Assembly (NCBI RefSeq): GCF_050306235.1
Contig: NZ_JBLWFH010000014.1
Coordinates: 1 to 64,000 of the forward strand
Source of the DNA: Glaciecola sp947496235
Lineage (GTDB): Bacteria; Pseudomonadota; Gammaproteobacteria; Enterobacterales; Alteromonadaceae
Direction of reading: 5' to 3'
DNA length: 64,000 nt
This document shows, one piece after another, positions 44,894 through 54,684 of this stretch (its first letter is position 1; every line of letters begins with the position of its first letter). A model generated the notes under the pieces. The model searched no databases, was not told the origin of the DNA, and saw only the letters and a program-made list of their open reading frames with translations. Position numbers and translations under genes: made by a program.

Positions 44894-44904
44894 AGTAATC
44901 CTTA

Positions 44905-45567
44905 CTAATCGCTACTGCGGGTTTTCAACTGTATGTTCTGAGCGGCTACTAATGTGTTTAAACACTTAACGCCCGCCATTTCCATGCTATCGATAATTTC
45001 GGTTGTTTTGGTTTGTAACAACGCATGAAATCCCAATAAAGGAATCGCCGAAATCAAACCAAAAGCAGTGGTGTTCATTGCAACTGAGATTGAAGACGAT
45101 AACAGACTGGCTTTTTCTGACGGGTCAGCATTGGCAACCGCTGAGAATGCGGCAATCAAACCAATGATCGTACCTAACAAACCCAACAAGGTCGCAATAT
45201 TCGCTAATGTCGCCAAGTAAGGCGTACGTTTTTCCAAACGCGGCATTGTTTCCATTAAACCTTCTTCCATCGCGTATTCAATGTCTTCACGGCGAGGAGA
45301 GATAGACAAACGCGCAATACCTGCACCAATGACTCGACTGATAGGCGCTTTGCTTTGCTTGGCTAGATTGATGACTTGATCAAATTTTTGCTGGGCTAGC
45401 AATGGCTCTAATTCAGAAAATGCTCTGCGATTAGTGGACGTTGCTGATAGTAAAAAGATATATCGCTCTAGGGTAATAGCCAATCCTACGGCCAAAACCA
45501 AAGCGATGGGTAGCATAAATGAGCCACCTTCTTGAAAGAATCGCGTGATGGTATCTAAGATATCCAT
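44905..45567 (-). CDS. MotA/TolQ/ExbB proton channel family protein
   Basis: A 220-residue inner-membrane protein with three membrane helices: FMLPIALVLAVGLAITLERYIFLL near the N-terminus (split: SFMLPIALVLAVGL then ITLERYIF), ATLLGLLGTIIGLIAAF, and FGLISAIPLLGFHAL, with the family signature LANIATLLGLLGTIIGL. It forms the stator channel for the two ExbD proteins. A GGAG site precedes the ATG. The 114-bp gap to the upstream gene is the largest inside the run and could hold an internal promoter for the ExbB-ExbD-ExbD-AgmX module. Confidence 0.92.
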   Translation of the reverse strand: MDILDTITRFFQEGGSFMLPIALVLAVGLAITLERYIFLLSATSTNRRAFSELEPLLAQQKFDQVINLAKQSKAPISRVIGAGIARLSISPRREDIEYAMEEGLMETMPRLEKRTPYLATLANIATLLGLLGTIIGLIAAFSAVANADPSEKASLLSSSISVAMNTTAFGLISAIPLLGFHALLQTKTTEIIDSMEMAGVKCLNTLVAAQNIQLKTRSSD

Positions 45568-45681
45568 ACAAAATTACTCCACATGGTTGAGTTAAGTTAA
45601 TTCTGTTGTACAGTAAAACATTCATAAGGCTTGTTGTGTATGGCAAGTCCTTTTGAGGTGTTTATTTTAATACTTTACCAG

Positions 45682-46077
45682 TTATTGCTCTGTTTGTACT
45701 TCTTCTACTTTTTCTGTAGATATTTCTTTTATAATCTGCATGTTACGCAAAAATCTACCGCGTTCTATTGGCGTTAGTTTATCTACCACAGGTTGCCATT
45801 GAGTAGTTGCATCAATACGTTTATGAGTTGGCAATTGCCAAGGCACTATAGTTAACACTTGCGGTTGCTCTTTGTTGCCCCTGATAGTGTCTTCTAACCG
45901 CAAAACCGGGCCACTTGAAGCCGTTGGATTTCCCTGCGGTTGTGGCTCCACACTCAGTGATTCAACTTCTTCTTTTTCAGTTGACTGGACAGTCTGGGCA
46001 TTTTCCTGTGGATAAGTCAAAAAGCTCATTTGTAAGCAAAGAATGCCAATAAACCAATGTTTGCTATCAAGTTTCAT
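45682..46077 (-). CDS. Small periplasmic protein of the envelope cluster
   Basis: A 131-residue protein with an N-terminal signal sequence (HWFIGILCLQMSFLTY), a Gln/Glu/Ser-rich middle and a basic/amphipathic C-terminal helix. It shares 1 bp with the upstream TPR lipoprotein gene (stop and start overlap), so translation is coupled. I recognise no family. Probably a periplasmic accessory of the TPR proteins. Confidence 0.7.
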   Translation of the reverse strand: MKLDSKHWFIGILCLQMSFLTYPQENAQTVQSTEKEEVESLSVEPQPQGNPTASSGPVLRLEDTIRGNKEQPQVLTIVPWQLPTHKRIDATTQWQPVVDKLTPIERGRFLRNMQIIKEISTEKVEEVQTEQ

Positions 46078-46883
46078 TATTGACTACCTCCCATGCTGTT
46101 AAGTTGACGTTCCACATCCACCAGCCATATGTCTACTAGCTTGATCTCTTTATCTAACGCCTTATCTTGTTCAGATTCAGACTGTTGCGCCTTTAGCAGC
46201 GCGGCATAGATGCGGTAGTCTTCCAGCGCCGCCGCCTTATTAAGCAAATAAAGATCGTTTAAAATGCCGCGGTTACGATAACTAACGGCATACGCAGGTT
46301 GGCTTTTAATTGCATTGGTGTACAAGGTGTGAGCCTGCTCGAAATTACCTTGCTCTCGCAAAATACCCGCTAACCGATTGGCCGCTTTCGCATTATGCCT
46401 ATTTAAGGTTAATGCTTGTTGTAGGCTTGCGATGGCCTCATCCGTTTGCCCCAACGCTAAGTAGAGATCAGCTTTTAACACGTAACTAGGGCTGTTGAGT
46501 TGCCCTAAACGACTCGCCTGATCAAACTTAGTCAATCCAATTTCATATCTTTCATCAGCCAATGCCTGTATAGCTTCTACCATCAGCGTTTTAACTGGCG
46601 CTGTCAGTATCTGTTTATTATTCAGATACATATCTGGCGTGATTTTCAAACGATGAACTAAGGCTTCTTCCGGTGTCATCTCAATTGTCGCCGATGTCGC
46701 CGGATCTAGTTCCCCAGCTAAAGGCGCTTGCACATTAGGCTCAGTTTCAGTTGCTGTTTCTTTTACCACTTGCGCTGGCTTGTTTTGCTCTGGCGCGGGT
46801 GGCGGTGGCGCCATGCTATTAAACAAACAGCCACTTAACCCGACTGTCAGACTTAGCACTAGCAGAACACGATTAAAGTTCAT
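46077..46883 (-). CDS. TPR-repeat lipoprotein of the envelope cluster
   Basis: A 268-residue lipoprotein (lipobox LSGC, Cys19) with a Pro-rich segment and about three tetratricopeptide repeats: SYVLKADLYLALGQTDEAI, NAKAANRLAGILREQGNFEQAH and YAVSYRNRGILNDL. TPR lipoproteins act as scaffolds in pilus, Tol-like and gliding machines. It overlaps the upstream 1071-residue TPR gene by 11 bp and the downstream small gene by 1 bp. Confidence 0.83.
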   Translation of the reverse strand: MNFNRVLLVLSLTVGLSGCLFNSMAPPPPAPEQNKPAQVVKETATETEPNVQAPLAGELDPATSATIEMTPEEALVHRLKITPDMYLNNKQILTAPVKTLMVEAIQALADERYEIGLTKFDQASRLGQLNSPSYVLKADLYLALGQTDEAIASLQQALTLNRHNAKAANRLAGILREQGNFEQAHTLYTNAIKSQPAYAVSYRNRGILNDLYLLNKAAALEDYRIYAALLKAQQSESEQDKALDKEIKLVDIWLVDVERQLNSMGGSQ

Positions 46884-49800
46884 TTGCAGTTACCTCTTCT
46901 GTCACTTCGGGTTTGTTATACCTAGCAGGTAAAAAACCACTCAAAGCTTTAAAGCTTTGTTTAATAAAGTCGTCGTAAATACCGTTTTGAATACGCGCAA
47001 TATTCTTCTCGTGAATTTGAATTGCGGTTTCCTCAAAGGGGAAGGCTTGTTCTTCTAATAAGTACTCGTATTGTTCAGATTCTAACGCCGATAGCCCATC
47101 TGGACGTTCCGAATCCATCAAATCATTTGCCAATGTGGAATATAGAGTAGCCAAGCGATAGTTGGCCTCAGTCGTATATTGCGCCACGGCAAAGGACATT
47201 ACACGATCATAACCATCAATGGCATTTTGCAGCGCTTTTTGTTTGGCATGTAAACTTCTATCCAATGGTATGGTGAGTTTTGTACGCTCGAAAACAATCT
47301 CTGCATCTTGAGCAAATACCATAGCTGACATTGCCGCCAAATAGCGAGAACGTGGTGTCCCTACTGCGCTAGGATCTGATGATGACAACTTTAATTGCGC
47401 CTGCATCATCTTGTTCAGCCAATAACGTCTATTGGCATCTTCATTTGTTTCTAGATAGTACTCACTTAGGTTAAACCTTGCTTCATTGGCCATGCCCATA
47501 GGTTCAGGAAAAGCGTGGGCATAACGTCTAAAGCTATCCAGCGCCATTTCTCTATTATTGGCCTTTTCAAAATATTCCGCAGCGTTAAACAGGGATAACC
47601 GCCCCTGTTCTGATTTCTTATCTGCGTAAAAACGTCCAAGCAAAATACGAGCAGCAGATTCCCAATCCTGCACCTGCTCATAGGCAAACAGCAGTTGGGG
47701 TTCAATGTTTGCACTTAGCTCATGTTTTGGATATTGCGCTTCAAAAGCTTTCCACTTATTGATCGCTTGATGCCAATTCCCCAATAATGCGTTGTAAGTT
47801 GCATCATCATATTGAGCCACAATAGAAACTTCCGCATTCGGCGTCTTTTTAACCAAACGTTGCAAATGACCGACCGCAATTTCTAACGCCTGACGCTGAG
47901 GATCACTAAGGGTAAAACTGGTCAAATCTAAGGTTGCCAAAAAGGCCGGGGTTAAATTCGCACTCAGTAACGCACTTTCACCTTGTTTATAAATAGATGC
48001 GGCCAAGGTTTCGGTTAACTCAGGTACTCTTTCGTCTTGTGCTGGCAGACGCGTCAGAATGCGTTCGTAAAATACTTCTGCTTGGGCATATTGATTCAAT
48101 GCATAATGGCTGTGGGCCATTACTAAAATAGAAGAGTTCGTTTGCTGAGTTGAAAATTGGTGCAGCTCTACAGCCTCTTCTAATGTCCATTGGGCCCAAT
48201 GCATAGCCGCTAGATAATGTTTTTGTTTAAACAAATCTTGCATTAGGTTCAGTGCAATGGCTGGTGATCGTCGGTCAGCGGCAAAAGATTCTACAAAGCG
48301 TTTTTGGCTTAACTGTTCAATTGAATATACCGGATCGCCGCTCAAGGTATCGGGTAAGGCGTCTTCTGGCATTTGCTGATACGCGAGAATAGCAGCATAG
48401 GCCGCCTCAACCGCCATTGGGTTTATCTGGTCTTGATATGCATAGGTTTCAAATGCTCGAATGGCTTCTTGATAACGTTTAGCACTTAGTAAAGCTTCAG
48501 CCATGTAGAATCGTAACTCCGCTACCTTAGCAAGCAATTCCAAGTCGTTTTCATAGGTAAACACATAATTTTGATAATACTCGATGGCATTATTTAGTGC
48601 TTCATCGCGTAATGCTAACAAGGCATCATTGTCAACCGATCGCCACTGGGACAACTGCGCTTCAGACGCTTGTTGACTGGTGAAGGCTTGAGCGAAATCA
48701 TTGTTATTTTGGCCCTGTTGACGTTGGGCAATCAGCTTTTCAATGCCTTGGGCTATGCTGTGTTCGGTTTGCGCCAACTCAGGCAAGTATTGTTGCAAAT
48801 ATGGCGATGCCTGTTGACCTAACGGGGTATTTAAACTGTTTACAACACCATTACCTAGTGCATATTGAGTAACAAAATCGCGTTTTGCTGTGAGGACTTT
48901 TTCAGGGAATCCGCCAAGGATATAAGCGTCTATATGGCGAACAAAAAACTCTACTGAACGATCATGAAATGGATATTCTTGAGCAAAAGCTAACAACACA
49001 GCTGCGCTATCTTGATATCTGTCGTCATCCAAATGTTGTTGTGCTAATTCTTCGTATACCAAATGCTCGTAAGGCTGTTGGCCCTGAGTGCGATAAAAGC
49101 TTTGAATGGCTTGATCATTTCCACGATAAGAAAAGGTTAATGCCATTATGCGCAAGCTGTCCTTAACTAAACGTAGGTTTCCTTTGGTGAGCGCTAGATT
49201 ATCCAGAGTCGTAGAATCAATATCTGGCAGATTCGGTAAGCTATGCGCCAGCATTTTATTAAACCCGATTAATGCATTGTCGTAATCGTCGAGTTTGAAA
49301 TAACTCCACCCCAGCATATAGGCAGAAATACTGTAAAAGTTACTCTTACTTGATGCTGGTGAGTTTTCTAAAACTTGGCTGTAGTAATTGATTGCTTGAG
49401 AAAAATCCTGCTGGGCAAAATAATGTTCACCAATGCGAAAATACAATTCAACATGCTTTTCAGATATTGCAAAACTGGTCGTGGAGAAGGTGGCTAAAAA
49501 CTCTTTGGCAACGTCCACACTTTGCTCTCGTTGCCCTGCTAAATCCATGGCTCGGGAAAGCTGATACATGGCATCCATAAGTTTGATATTAGTGCGCTGT
49601 TGTTCGTCGGTTAAATTCTCTCCAGGAACAGGTTCGCTAACCTCATTCTGATTCAGCACTTTGAGATAACCTGCAATGGCATCATCGAAATAACTTTGTT
49701 GTTCAGAATCACCTTTTTCCAGCGCTTGTTCAGCCAACAACATGCGAATATCTGCTAAGCGAAAAGCTACTTGACGTTTTTGTTCCGGATCACGCATTAA

Positions 49801-50088
49801 TGGCAACAAAGCTTCATACTCGTCGCGTTTTTGCTCCAAAGATAACGGCGGAATCTCGCGCTTAGTAGGCGTAATTGTTACCTCCTCCATATTGCGCGCT
49901 GGCACTAAATTTAAACTGGAAAGTGGTGGCCTTTCGCTTCGACCTGCCGTTAAACGTTCGCGCTCAGCTCGTTGTATTTCACTGAGCACTTCATTTGTCG
50001 GGTCTTGCTCGTCTTCTTGCCAAAAGGTAAGACTACAACCGGTAATTGTGATGACAACTGGGATAATTAGTAGATAACGCAATTTCAT
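46873..50088 (-). CDS. Large TPR-repeat lipoprotein of the envelope cluster
   Basis: A 1071-residue lipoprotein (ITGC lipobox, Cys18). The rest is a long helical solenoid of TPR-like units (for example FRIGEHYFAQQDFSQAINYYSQVL, given as FYFRIGEHYFAQQDFSQAIN is not continuous here; also FYMAEALLSAKRYQEAIRAF and YKQGESALL). It resembles the very large TPR proteins found beside AgmX, TolQ and TolR homologues in myxobacteria and other Proteobacteria. It shares 1 bp with the upstream gene (TAATG), so translation is coupled. The likely role is a periplasmic or outer-membrane scaffold linking the ExbBD-AgmX motor to surface parts; this is inference from context. Confidence 0.82.
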   Translation of the reverse strand: MKLRYLLIIPVVITITGCSLTFWQEDEQDPTNEVLSEIQRAERERLTAGRSERPPLSSLNLVPARNMEEVTITPTKREIPPLSLEQKRDEYEALLPLMRDPEQKRQVAFRLADIRMLLAEQALEKGDSEQQSYFDDAIAGYLKVLNQNEVSEPVPGENLTDEQQRTNIKLMDAMYQLSRAMDLAGQREQSVDVAKEFLATFSTTSFAISEKHVELYFRIGEHYFAQQDFSQAINYYSQVLENSPASSKSNFYSISAYMLGWSYFKLDDYDNALIGFNKMLAHSLPNLPDIDSTTLDNLALTKGNLRLVKDSLRIMALTFSYRGNDQAIQSFYRTQGQQPYEHLVYEELAQQHLDDDRYQDSAAVLLAFAQEYPFHDRSVEFFVRHIDAYILGGFPEKVLTAKRDFVTQYALGNGVVNSLNTPLGQQASPYLQQYLPELAQTEHSIAQGIEKLIAQRQQGQNNNDFAQAFTSQQASEAQLSQWRSVDNDALLALRDEALNNAIEYYQNYVFTYENDLELLAKVAELRFYMAEALLSAKRYQEAIRAFETYAYQDQINPMAVEAAYAAILAYQQMPEDALPDTLSGDPVYSIEQLSQKRFVESFAADRRSPAIALNLMQDLFKQKHYLAAMHWAQWTLEEAVELHQFSTQQTNSSILVMAHSHYALNQYAQAEVFYERILTRLPAQDERVPELTETLAASIYKQGESALLSANLTPAFLATLDLTSFTLSDPQRQALEIAVGHLQRLVKKTPNAEVSIVAQYDDATYNALLGNWHQAINKWKAFEAQYPKHELSANIEPQLLFAYEQVQDWESAARILLGRFYADKKSEQGRLSLFNAAEYFEKANNREMALDSFRRYAHAFPEPMGMANEARFNLSEYYLETNEDANRRYWLNKMMQAQLKLSSSDPSAVGTPRSRYLAAMSAMVFAQDAEIVFERTKLTIPLDRSLHAKQKALQNAIDGYDRVMSFAVAQYTTEANYRLATLYSTLANDLMDSERPDGLSALESEQYEYLLEEQAFPFEETAIQIHEKNIARIQNGIYDDFIKQSFKALSGFLPARYNKPEVTEEVTANEL

Positions 50089-52151
50089 TATGGGTTATCT
50101 CCAGCACGACTATTTCCCATAACAGGCTGGTTGCCACGCATATCTTGTAAACGAATTCTGGCTAATCTGGTATTTACGTATTGCTGTTCAAGTTGCGCAA
50201 CTCGCTCGTCGACCAAGCCATGTAAAAATTGCTTTAAACGTGCATCCGCGGTTTCAAATACCCGCTGAGCACTGACTTTTTGCTGTTCGATTTGTCCGCT
50301 AATACGGTTGATACGTTGATACTCTTTGGCAAAATTAGAGGTGTCTTGTTGCGCAATTACCACAGAGTCATAAGCTTTTTGTGCCTGCTCGTAAGCAATT
50401 TTCATATTGTCTAATAAACGCTTATGCTGCCAACGGTTAGCTATGTAATCATATTCCATTTGCCAACGTAAAATACCCTCTAGACGGGCCAGCCTTTCAG
50501 CATAACTTGGCTTAAGAGGACGCCCTCTGGGTGGATCCTTTAACAAGCGCTGATGTCGTTGTTCAGCTTGCGCTAGCCTAGAATGATGATTTTGTATGTC
50601 AGGCGATAACATAGAAATCATCAATTCCATGCGCTGAGCTTCGTTGCTCGGCGACAACCTGGTTTCCAGGATTTGAATTTGCTTTGCCGCTTGGCTTAGC
50701 GCTATTTTTTTCTCTTCTAGGGACAATGAATCGCCTCGTTGTTTAAAAGCTAATTCACGTTCTTGTAAAAGATTATTTAGGATGTCTAGATGTGCTTGTT
50801 TTTCTGCCAATATCTGTAAAATTTCTACTGATTGTTGGCGCACTCCGAGCAAATACTTAGCATCAAAGTCACCTTGAGTATCTGAACTACTCAAAAACAG
50901 ACGCTTTACATCCAATAAATTATCCGGCCATTGGGTTTGGTAGGTATCAAGGAAAGTCGCTTGATCTATGGATTGTTTGAACTGACCTAATGCATCTAAA
51001 CTTTCGGAAATCTGGTTAATGGTATCTTCTAGTGCATAGTAGGCATCAGCAAATAATCCTTGCTGTTGATATGCGTAAGCCAAGCCATAACTCGCCTGTA
51101 GACCAAATAAACCGGTTTCGTTTTGACGTAAATGACGCCATGTCGTGATTGCTGGCGACCACCGATTTTGTTGAGCTAAGGTCCAGCCCAAGGTCAAGAT
51201 AGCTTGTTGGCTTTCACCACCTTCGTGGGATACTTGATTAATTACTGCCAGCGCATTCTCATCATCTTGTTGCTGTAACAGGGTATAGGTCAAATTCAAA
51301 TTAAGATGATCAAACAATGCACTTTGTTCTTCGCGTAAGGCTTGTTTTTCTTGATCTTCTAACCGACGCTCGGCGACCTGATTGGGATCAGAAGAAAACC
51401 AGCGCCAAGGCGAAATAATGTCTAGCAAATCTCTGGATAATTCGCTGGCCATGGCCAAAACACCACTTTGTGCTCTTTGATGGGTAATCAAGGCTTGTTT
51501 GGCTAGAATGAAACCCTCTCTCGCTTGTTCGTATTCAGCATTGTTGAATGCTTTTGTGGCGTCATTAGCCAGTAAATACGCTGGAAAGATGGTGCTTTTA
51601 TGGATGTTATTTAACAGGCTCTGCCAGTCATCCCCTGATTGCATTCTGTTGTGAGCCGCTAAGTAAGATAGCTCCTGCCATTGGTCAAATTCCAAGTATT
51701 CTTCCAGTTCACCTTGCGTGATAGCTTGATAGGCTTGTTCGCTTAGAAACTGCTGTTTGTTGTCGAAACCGGCTTTTGCTAACCAATACCAGGTGTTTGC
51801 TTGCACATAATCTGAGGTGGCTTTGCTTAGCAAGTCTAGAAATATTTGTTGAGCGTCGTTATACAGGCCAAGGTTCAATTGCGAGGCGCCGCGCATTAGT
51901 GCCAAGCGATCTTTATCGTCCTGACTTAAGGCTTGAAAACTATGAGATGCATAAGCTTTGTCAATTAATCCAAGGGTTGTGACAAAATCATTTTGAAAAT
52001 AGGTGTATAGAACATGATAGAAATCTGCTTGCTGTTTTTCTGCCGAAACGAGTTTAGTATTTGCCAACGCCACAGCACCCAAGGTACTTAAAAGTACGCT
52101 TAGTGTTATAACAACTAATAATGACCGGCGTAGGCAATTGGGCAGTTTCAT
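50088..52151 (-). CDS. Periplasmic TPR/coiled-coil protein of the envelope cluster
   Basis: A 687-residue protein with signal peptide (1-31, ending AVALAN), TPR-like helical hairpins in the first 380 residues (ALMRGASQLNLGLYNDAQQI, ASYGLAYAYQQQGLFADAYY) and a long coiled-coil region at about 450-680. No enzyme domain was recognised. It begins 9 bp after the upstream gene stop and overlaps the next gene by 1 bp, so it is in the middle of the operon. A structural or scaffold role is likely. Confidence 0.78.
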   Translation of the reverse strand: MKLPNCLRRSLLVVITLSVLLSTLGAVALANTKLVSAEKQQADFYHVLYTYFQNDFVTTLGLIDKAYASHSFQALSQDDKDRLALMRGASQLNLGLYNDAQQIFLDLLSKATSDYVQANTWYWLAKAGFDNKQQFLSEQAYQAITQGELEEYLEFDQWQELSYLAAHNRMQSGDDWQSLLNNIHKSTIFPAYLLANDATKAFNNAEYEQAREGFILAKQALITHQRAQSGVLAMASELSRDLLDIISPWRWFSSDPNQVAERRLEDQEKQALREEQSALFDHLNLNLTYTLLQQQDDENALAVINQVSHEGGESQQAILTLGWTLAQQNRWSPAITTWRHLRQNETGLFGLQASYGLAYAYQQQGLFADAYYALEDTINQISESLDALGQFKQSIDQATFLDTYQTQWPDNLLDVKRLFLSSSDTQGDFDAKYLLGVRQQSVEILQILAEKQAHLDILNNLLQERELAFKQRGDSLSLEEKKIALSQAAKQIQILETRLSPSNEAQRMELMISMLSPDIQNHHSRLAQAEQRHQRLLKDPPRGRPLKPSYAERLARLEGILRWQMEYDYIANRWQHKRLLDNMKIAYEQAQKAYDSVVIAQQDTSNFAKEYQRINRISGQIEQQKVSAQRVFETADARLKQFLHGLVDERVAQLEQQYVNTRLARIRLQDMRGNQPVMGNSRAGDNP

Positions 52152-52160
52152 ATATCTCTT

Positions 52161-52700
52161 TTATAGGGTTTTCGCAGTAAACACTGGTTGTTGTTTACTT
52201 GTGGAATCCACAATATTCAATTCGACAGCAACTGGGTCTTCTCCTTTTTCAAAGGATAAACTTACTGCTCTTTTGTACTCTCGATTTTCAGGACCTATGC
52301 CGACAAAATAAGCGGTTAATTGATGTTCGCCTTGAGAAAGATTTCCCACATATAAACGTTGTACACCGCCTCTGTAGAGAGCACTGACTTGTCTTTCTGT
52401 GTATAAATAATTTGTTGCGACTTCGCCATCCACTCTGAGTTCTACCGCGTCTAGCGCAAAATACTCACCAATATCCATGGCCAGATAAACCGCTACTTGG
52501 GTCGAAGAAGGAAACAATAAATCTTCTTCTAAAATGAACAGATCACGGTTTAAATTGACCATTGCCTGGCGTAAGGTTTCGATTTCTTGGGCTAGAGCCG
52601 AATCATCTTCTTCTGGTGTTTGAGCATCGACAAAGAAGGTGATGGCAAACAGTGCCAAGGCGAGGAAGAAAAAGGGATTAAGTTTGGATAAATAGCGCAT
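52161..52700 (-). CDS. Small exported protein of the envelope cluster
   Basis: A 179-residue protein from the ATG at 52700: signal peptide (KLNPFFFLALALFAITFF, cleaved near DAQ), a short helical segment (LAQEIETLRQAMVNLNRDLF), then a beta-rich domain (about 60-165). The frame opens at GTG 52712, which overlaps the DUF3570 stop, but the ATG 2 bp after that stop is preferred because the signal peptide begins there. The beta domain may be an Ig-like or barrel-associated fold; I recognise no family. Confidence 0.7.
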   Translation of the reverse strand: MRYLSKLNPFFFLALALFAITFFVDAQTPEEDDSALAQEIETLRQAMVNLNRDLFILEEDLLFPSSTQVAVYLAMDIGEYFALDAVELRVDGEVATNYLYTERQVSALYRGGVQRLYVGNLSQGEHQLTAYFVGIGPENREYKRAVSLSFEKGEDPVAVELNIVDSTSKQQPVFTAKTL

Positions 52701-52702
52701 AA

Positions 52703-53866
52703 TTAATACCACACAGAGGCATAGATTTTGAAAACATTCGCCGAAAAACCGAATAAGGGTTCTTCGCCCACGGGCGCATCAGTAACAGTGACATCACGAA
52801 AATCATCGTAATCAAAGCGCATATAATCATACTCAAAATGCACACTGCTCTTTTTAAATGTCGCGGTCTCAGAAAACTTCCACTCATAAGATAAGTGTAA
52901 TCCTGCAGTAAACCCTGAATAGGTGCTCATTTCTTTGTCTCGCGCCATAAAGTTGAATTCGTTCTCGCGACTAAATAAATCGCTATAAAAATCTGCCGCT
53001 TCTTGGCTGTAGTGCCGCACAAATACGTCAATAATGAAATCATCGATGGGGTGTATGTAGCCCAGTTTGTAATTGGTGGCGTCTATACCCCAAGAGTCTT
53101 GGTAAATTCTAGCGTCCGCATAAAGTGCAGCGCGATAAGGAAGATAATAATTGGCGTTAATTGAGTATGCGTTGGACGAGCGGGTATTAGGGTAAGATTC
53201 TCGGGTAAATCTAAATCCTCTTTCACTATTAGGGTCGACAAAACGAATGCTTCTATAAGGGTTGTTTAGATATCCTTCATCCGATACATGCTCAGATGCA
53301 AATCCCATGATCAAACTCTTGGTAAGAATTTGAGTAAAGCTGAAACCGAATTTTTGTCGATCAGCCTCTTCTAAAAAGTTCTCATCCCCTCTAACACCGA
53401 CTTCATCCCATCCTTTGGACCAGGAAAGGGCAACTGTACTTAAGTCGCCAAAGAAGCTTTGGTTGATACCAACGTATACCGAATTGGCTTCAAAATCATT
53501 TTCACTACTGTTGGTGTAACTGACACTAAGCAAGGTTTTTTCATGTAAAAAGTCACCGCCAACTGTGGCTTCTTTACGTTGTTCTTCATAGGGTGAAGCT
53601 GTGGCTCTTACATCAATAGATGCGCCACTCACCGTGTCTACGTAATAGTTAGCGCTTATAGATACGTGATTCCCAATTTGTTTGCGCAGCAGTACTGAAG
53701 GACCATCGATGCTAACGCCATCACCTTCGTATCTGTGGTACATGACATCAGAACGATCTTGCGGTAATACCGAAGCATTTACCAAGTTTGAAAAGGTGAA
53801 TAGTCCCCCGAGGAGCAGACTCCAAAGACATAGGGTAGTAATTGTGGATTTCAGATTATTCAACAT
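52703..53866 (-). CDS. DUF3570 outer-membrane beta-barrel protein
   Basis: A 387-residue exported protein: signal peptide (1-31), then the conserved DUF3570 start with DVMYHRYEGDGVSIDGPSVL (residues 40-59 region) and amphipathic beta strands to the end, closing on SVWY with an aromatic C-terminus typical of outer-membrane barrels. DUF3570 is commonly found next to DUF4266 and a TlpA-like thioredoxin, exactly as here; its function is unknown. The gap to the upstream DUF4266 gene is 20 bp. Confidence 0.87.
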   Translation of the reverse strand: MLNNLKSTITTLCLWSLLLGGLFTFSNLVNASVLPQDRSDVMYHRYEGDGVSIDGPSVLLRKQIGNHVSISANYYVDTVSGASIDVRATASPYEEQRKEATVGGDFLHEKTLLSVSYTNSSENDFEANSVYVGINQSFFGDLSTVALSWSKGWDEVGVRGDENFLEEADRQKFGFSFTQILTKSLIMGFASEHVSDEGYLNNPYRSIRFVDPNSERGFRFTRESYPNTRSSNAYSINANYYLPYRAALYADARIYQDSWGIDATNYKLGYIHPIDDFIIDVFVRHYSQEAADFYSDLFSRENEFNFMARDKEMSTYSGFTAGLHLSYEWKFSETATFKKSSVHFEYDYMRFDYDDFRDVTVTDAPVGEEPLFGFSANVFKIYASVWY

Positions 53867-53886
53867 GGTCTATCGCTTTAGTCTTC

Positions 53887-54174
53887 TTAGTTACATCCGC
53901 AACCGCCACCAGCTGTGCCATCAGCACCTCTGGCTCCCTCTCTTGATTCTAAAACGTGCTTGGCGTATGCCAAGGCAATGGGGTTTCTTCCCACTGCCAT
54001 GATAGGGTCTGCCAAATTACTGCGCTCGTAGGGTTTGACCCAAGGCTCAAGTTTAAAATTGTTCACACTATCGCCCAATTCAGAAAAGGTAGAACTACAA
54101 CCCCCTAGTCCCAATATGCAGCCTAATAAAATACATTTACTGCCTATTGTTTTGCTGAGTTTCGTGGTTCTCAT
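53887..54174 (-). CDS. DUF4266 lipoprotein
   Basis: A 95-residue lipoprotein with lipobox LGGC (Cys26) and the family core EPWVKPYERSNLADPIM, and a C-terminal Gly/Cys tail GGGCGCN. Family members are small lipoproteins that always sit beside DUF3570. The tail cysteines could bind metal or form a disulfide with the TlpA partner, encoded immediately upstream with a 12-bp gap. Confidence 0.9.
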   Translation of the reverse strand: MRTTKLSKTIGSKCILLGCILGLGGCSSTFSELGDSVNNFKLEPWVKPYERSNLADPIMAVGRNPIALAYAKHVLESREGARGADGTAGGGCGCN

Positions 54175-54186
54175 AGCTCAATATCC

Positions 54187-54672
54187 TTATTCGCGAAGTA
54201 GCATTTTTAATGCTTTTTCGTATTTCTTTTCGTCACCCGTTCTATAACCCATGTGCAATAATCTTTGGTTTCCATCTCGGTCAATCATAACCGTTGTTGG
54301 CATTGCACTAACATCATACAACTGGCTTACTTGACCTTCTGAATCGTATAAAACAGGGAAGGTGACCTCTATATCATTTAACAACACGTCAGCTTTTGAT
54401 GATTCGTCATCTACGTTAACTGCCAAGATCTCAAAACCTAAATCTTGATATTCTTGATACATGGCTTCCATTTTTGGTAATTCTTCACGACATGGACCAC
54501 ACCAACTGGCCCAAAAGTTAACTAATACGATATTGCCTCTTTGCTCAGATAAGCGAATATTGCCACTTTCTTTGCTCTTGAGCGTAAAGTCTGGCGCTTG
54601 GGCATCTGCATACACAAAGCTGGCAAACAAACTAAAAATTAAAGCAAGCAAACTGTTTAATAGCGTTTTCAT
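54187..54672 (-). CDS. TlpA-like periplasmic thioredoxin
   Basis: A 161-residue periplasmic thiol-disulfide protein: signal peptide (1-22), then the TlpA/ResA fold with NFWASWCGPCREELP, the WCGPC active site, and the cis-Pro region AMPTTVMIDRDG. TlpA/ResA proteins reduce apocytochrome c cysteines or metal-site cysteines. With c-type haem proteins encoded in the same cluster and Cys-rich DUF4266 next door, a maturation role for those is plausible. An AGAGG site precedes the ATG. Confidence 0.92.
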   Translation of the reverse strand: MKTLLNSLLALIFSLFASFVYADAQAPDFTLKSKESGNIRLSEQRGNIVLVNFWASWCGPCREELPKMEAMYQEYQDLGFEILAVNVDDESSKADVLLNDIEVTFPVLYDSEGQVSQLYDVSAMPTTVMIDRDGNQRLLHMGYRTGDEKKYEKALKMLLRE

Positions 54673-54684
54673 TGGCGACCTCTT

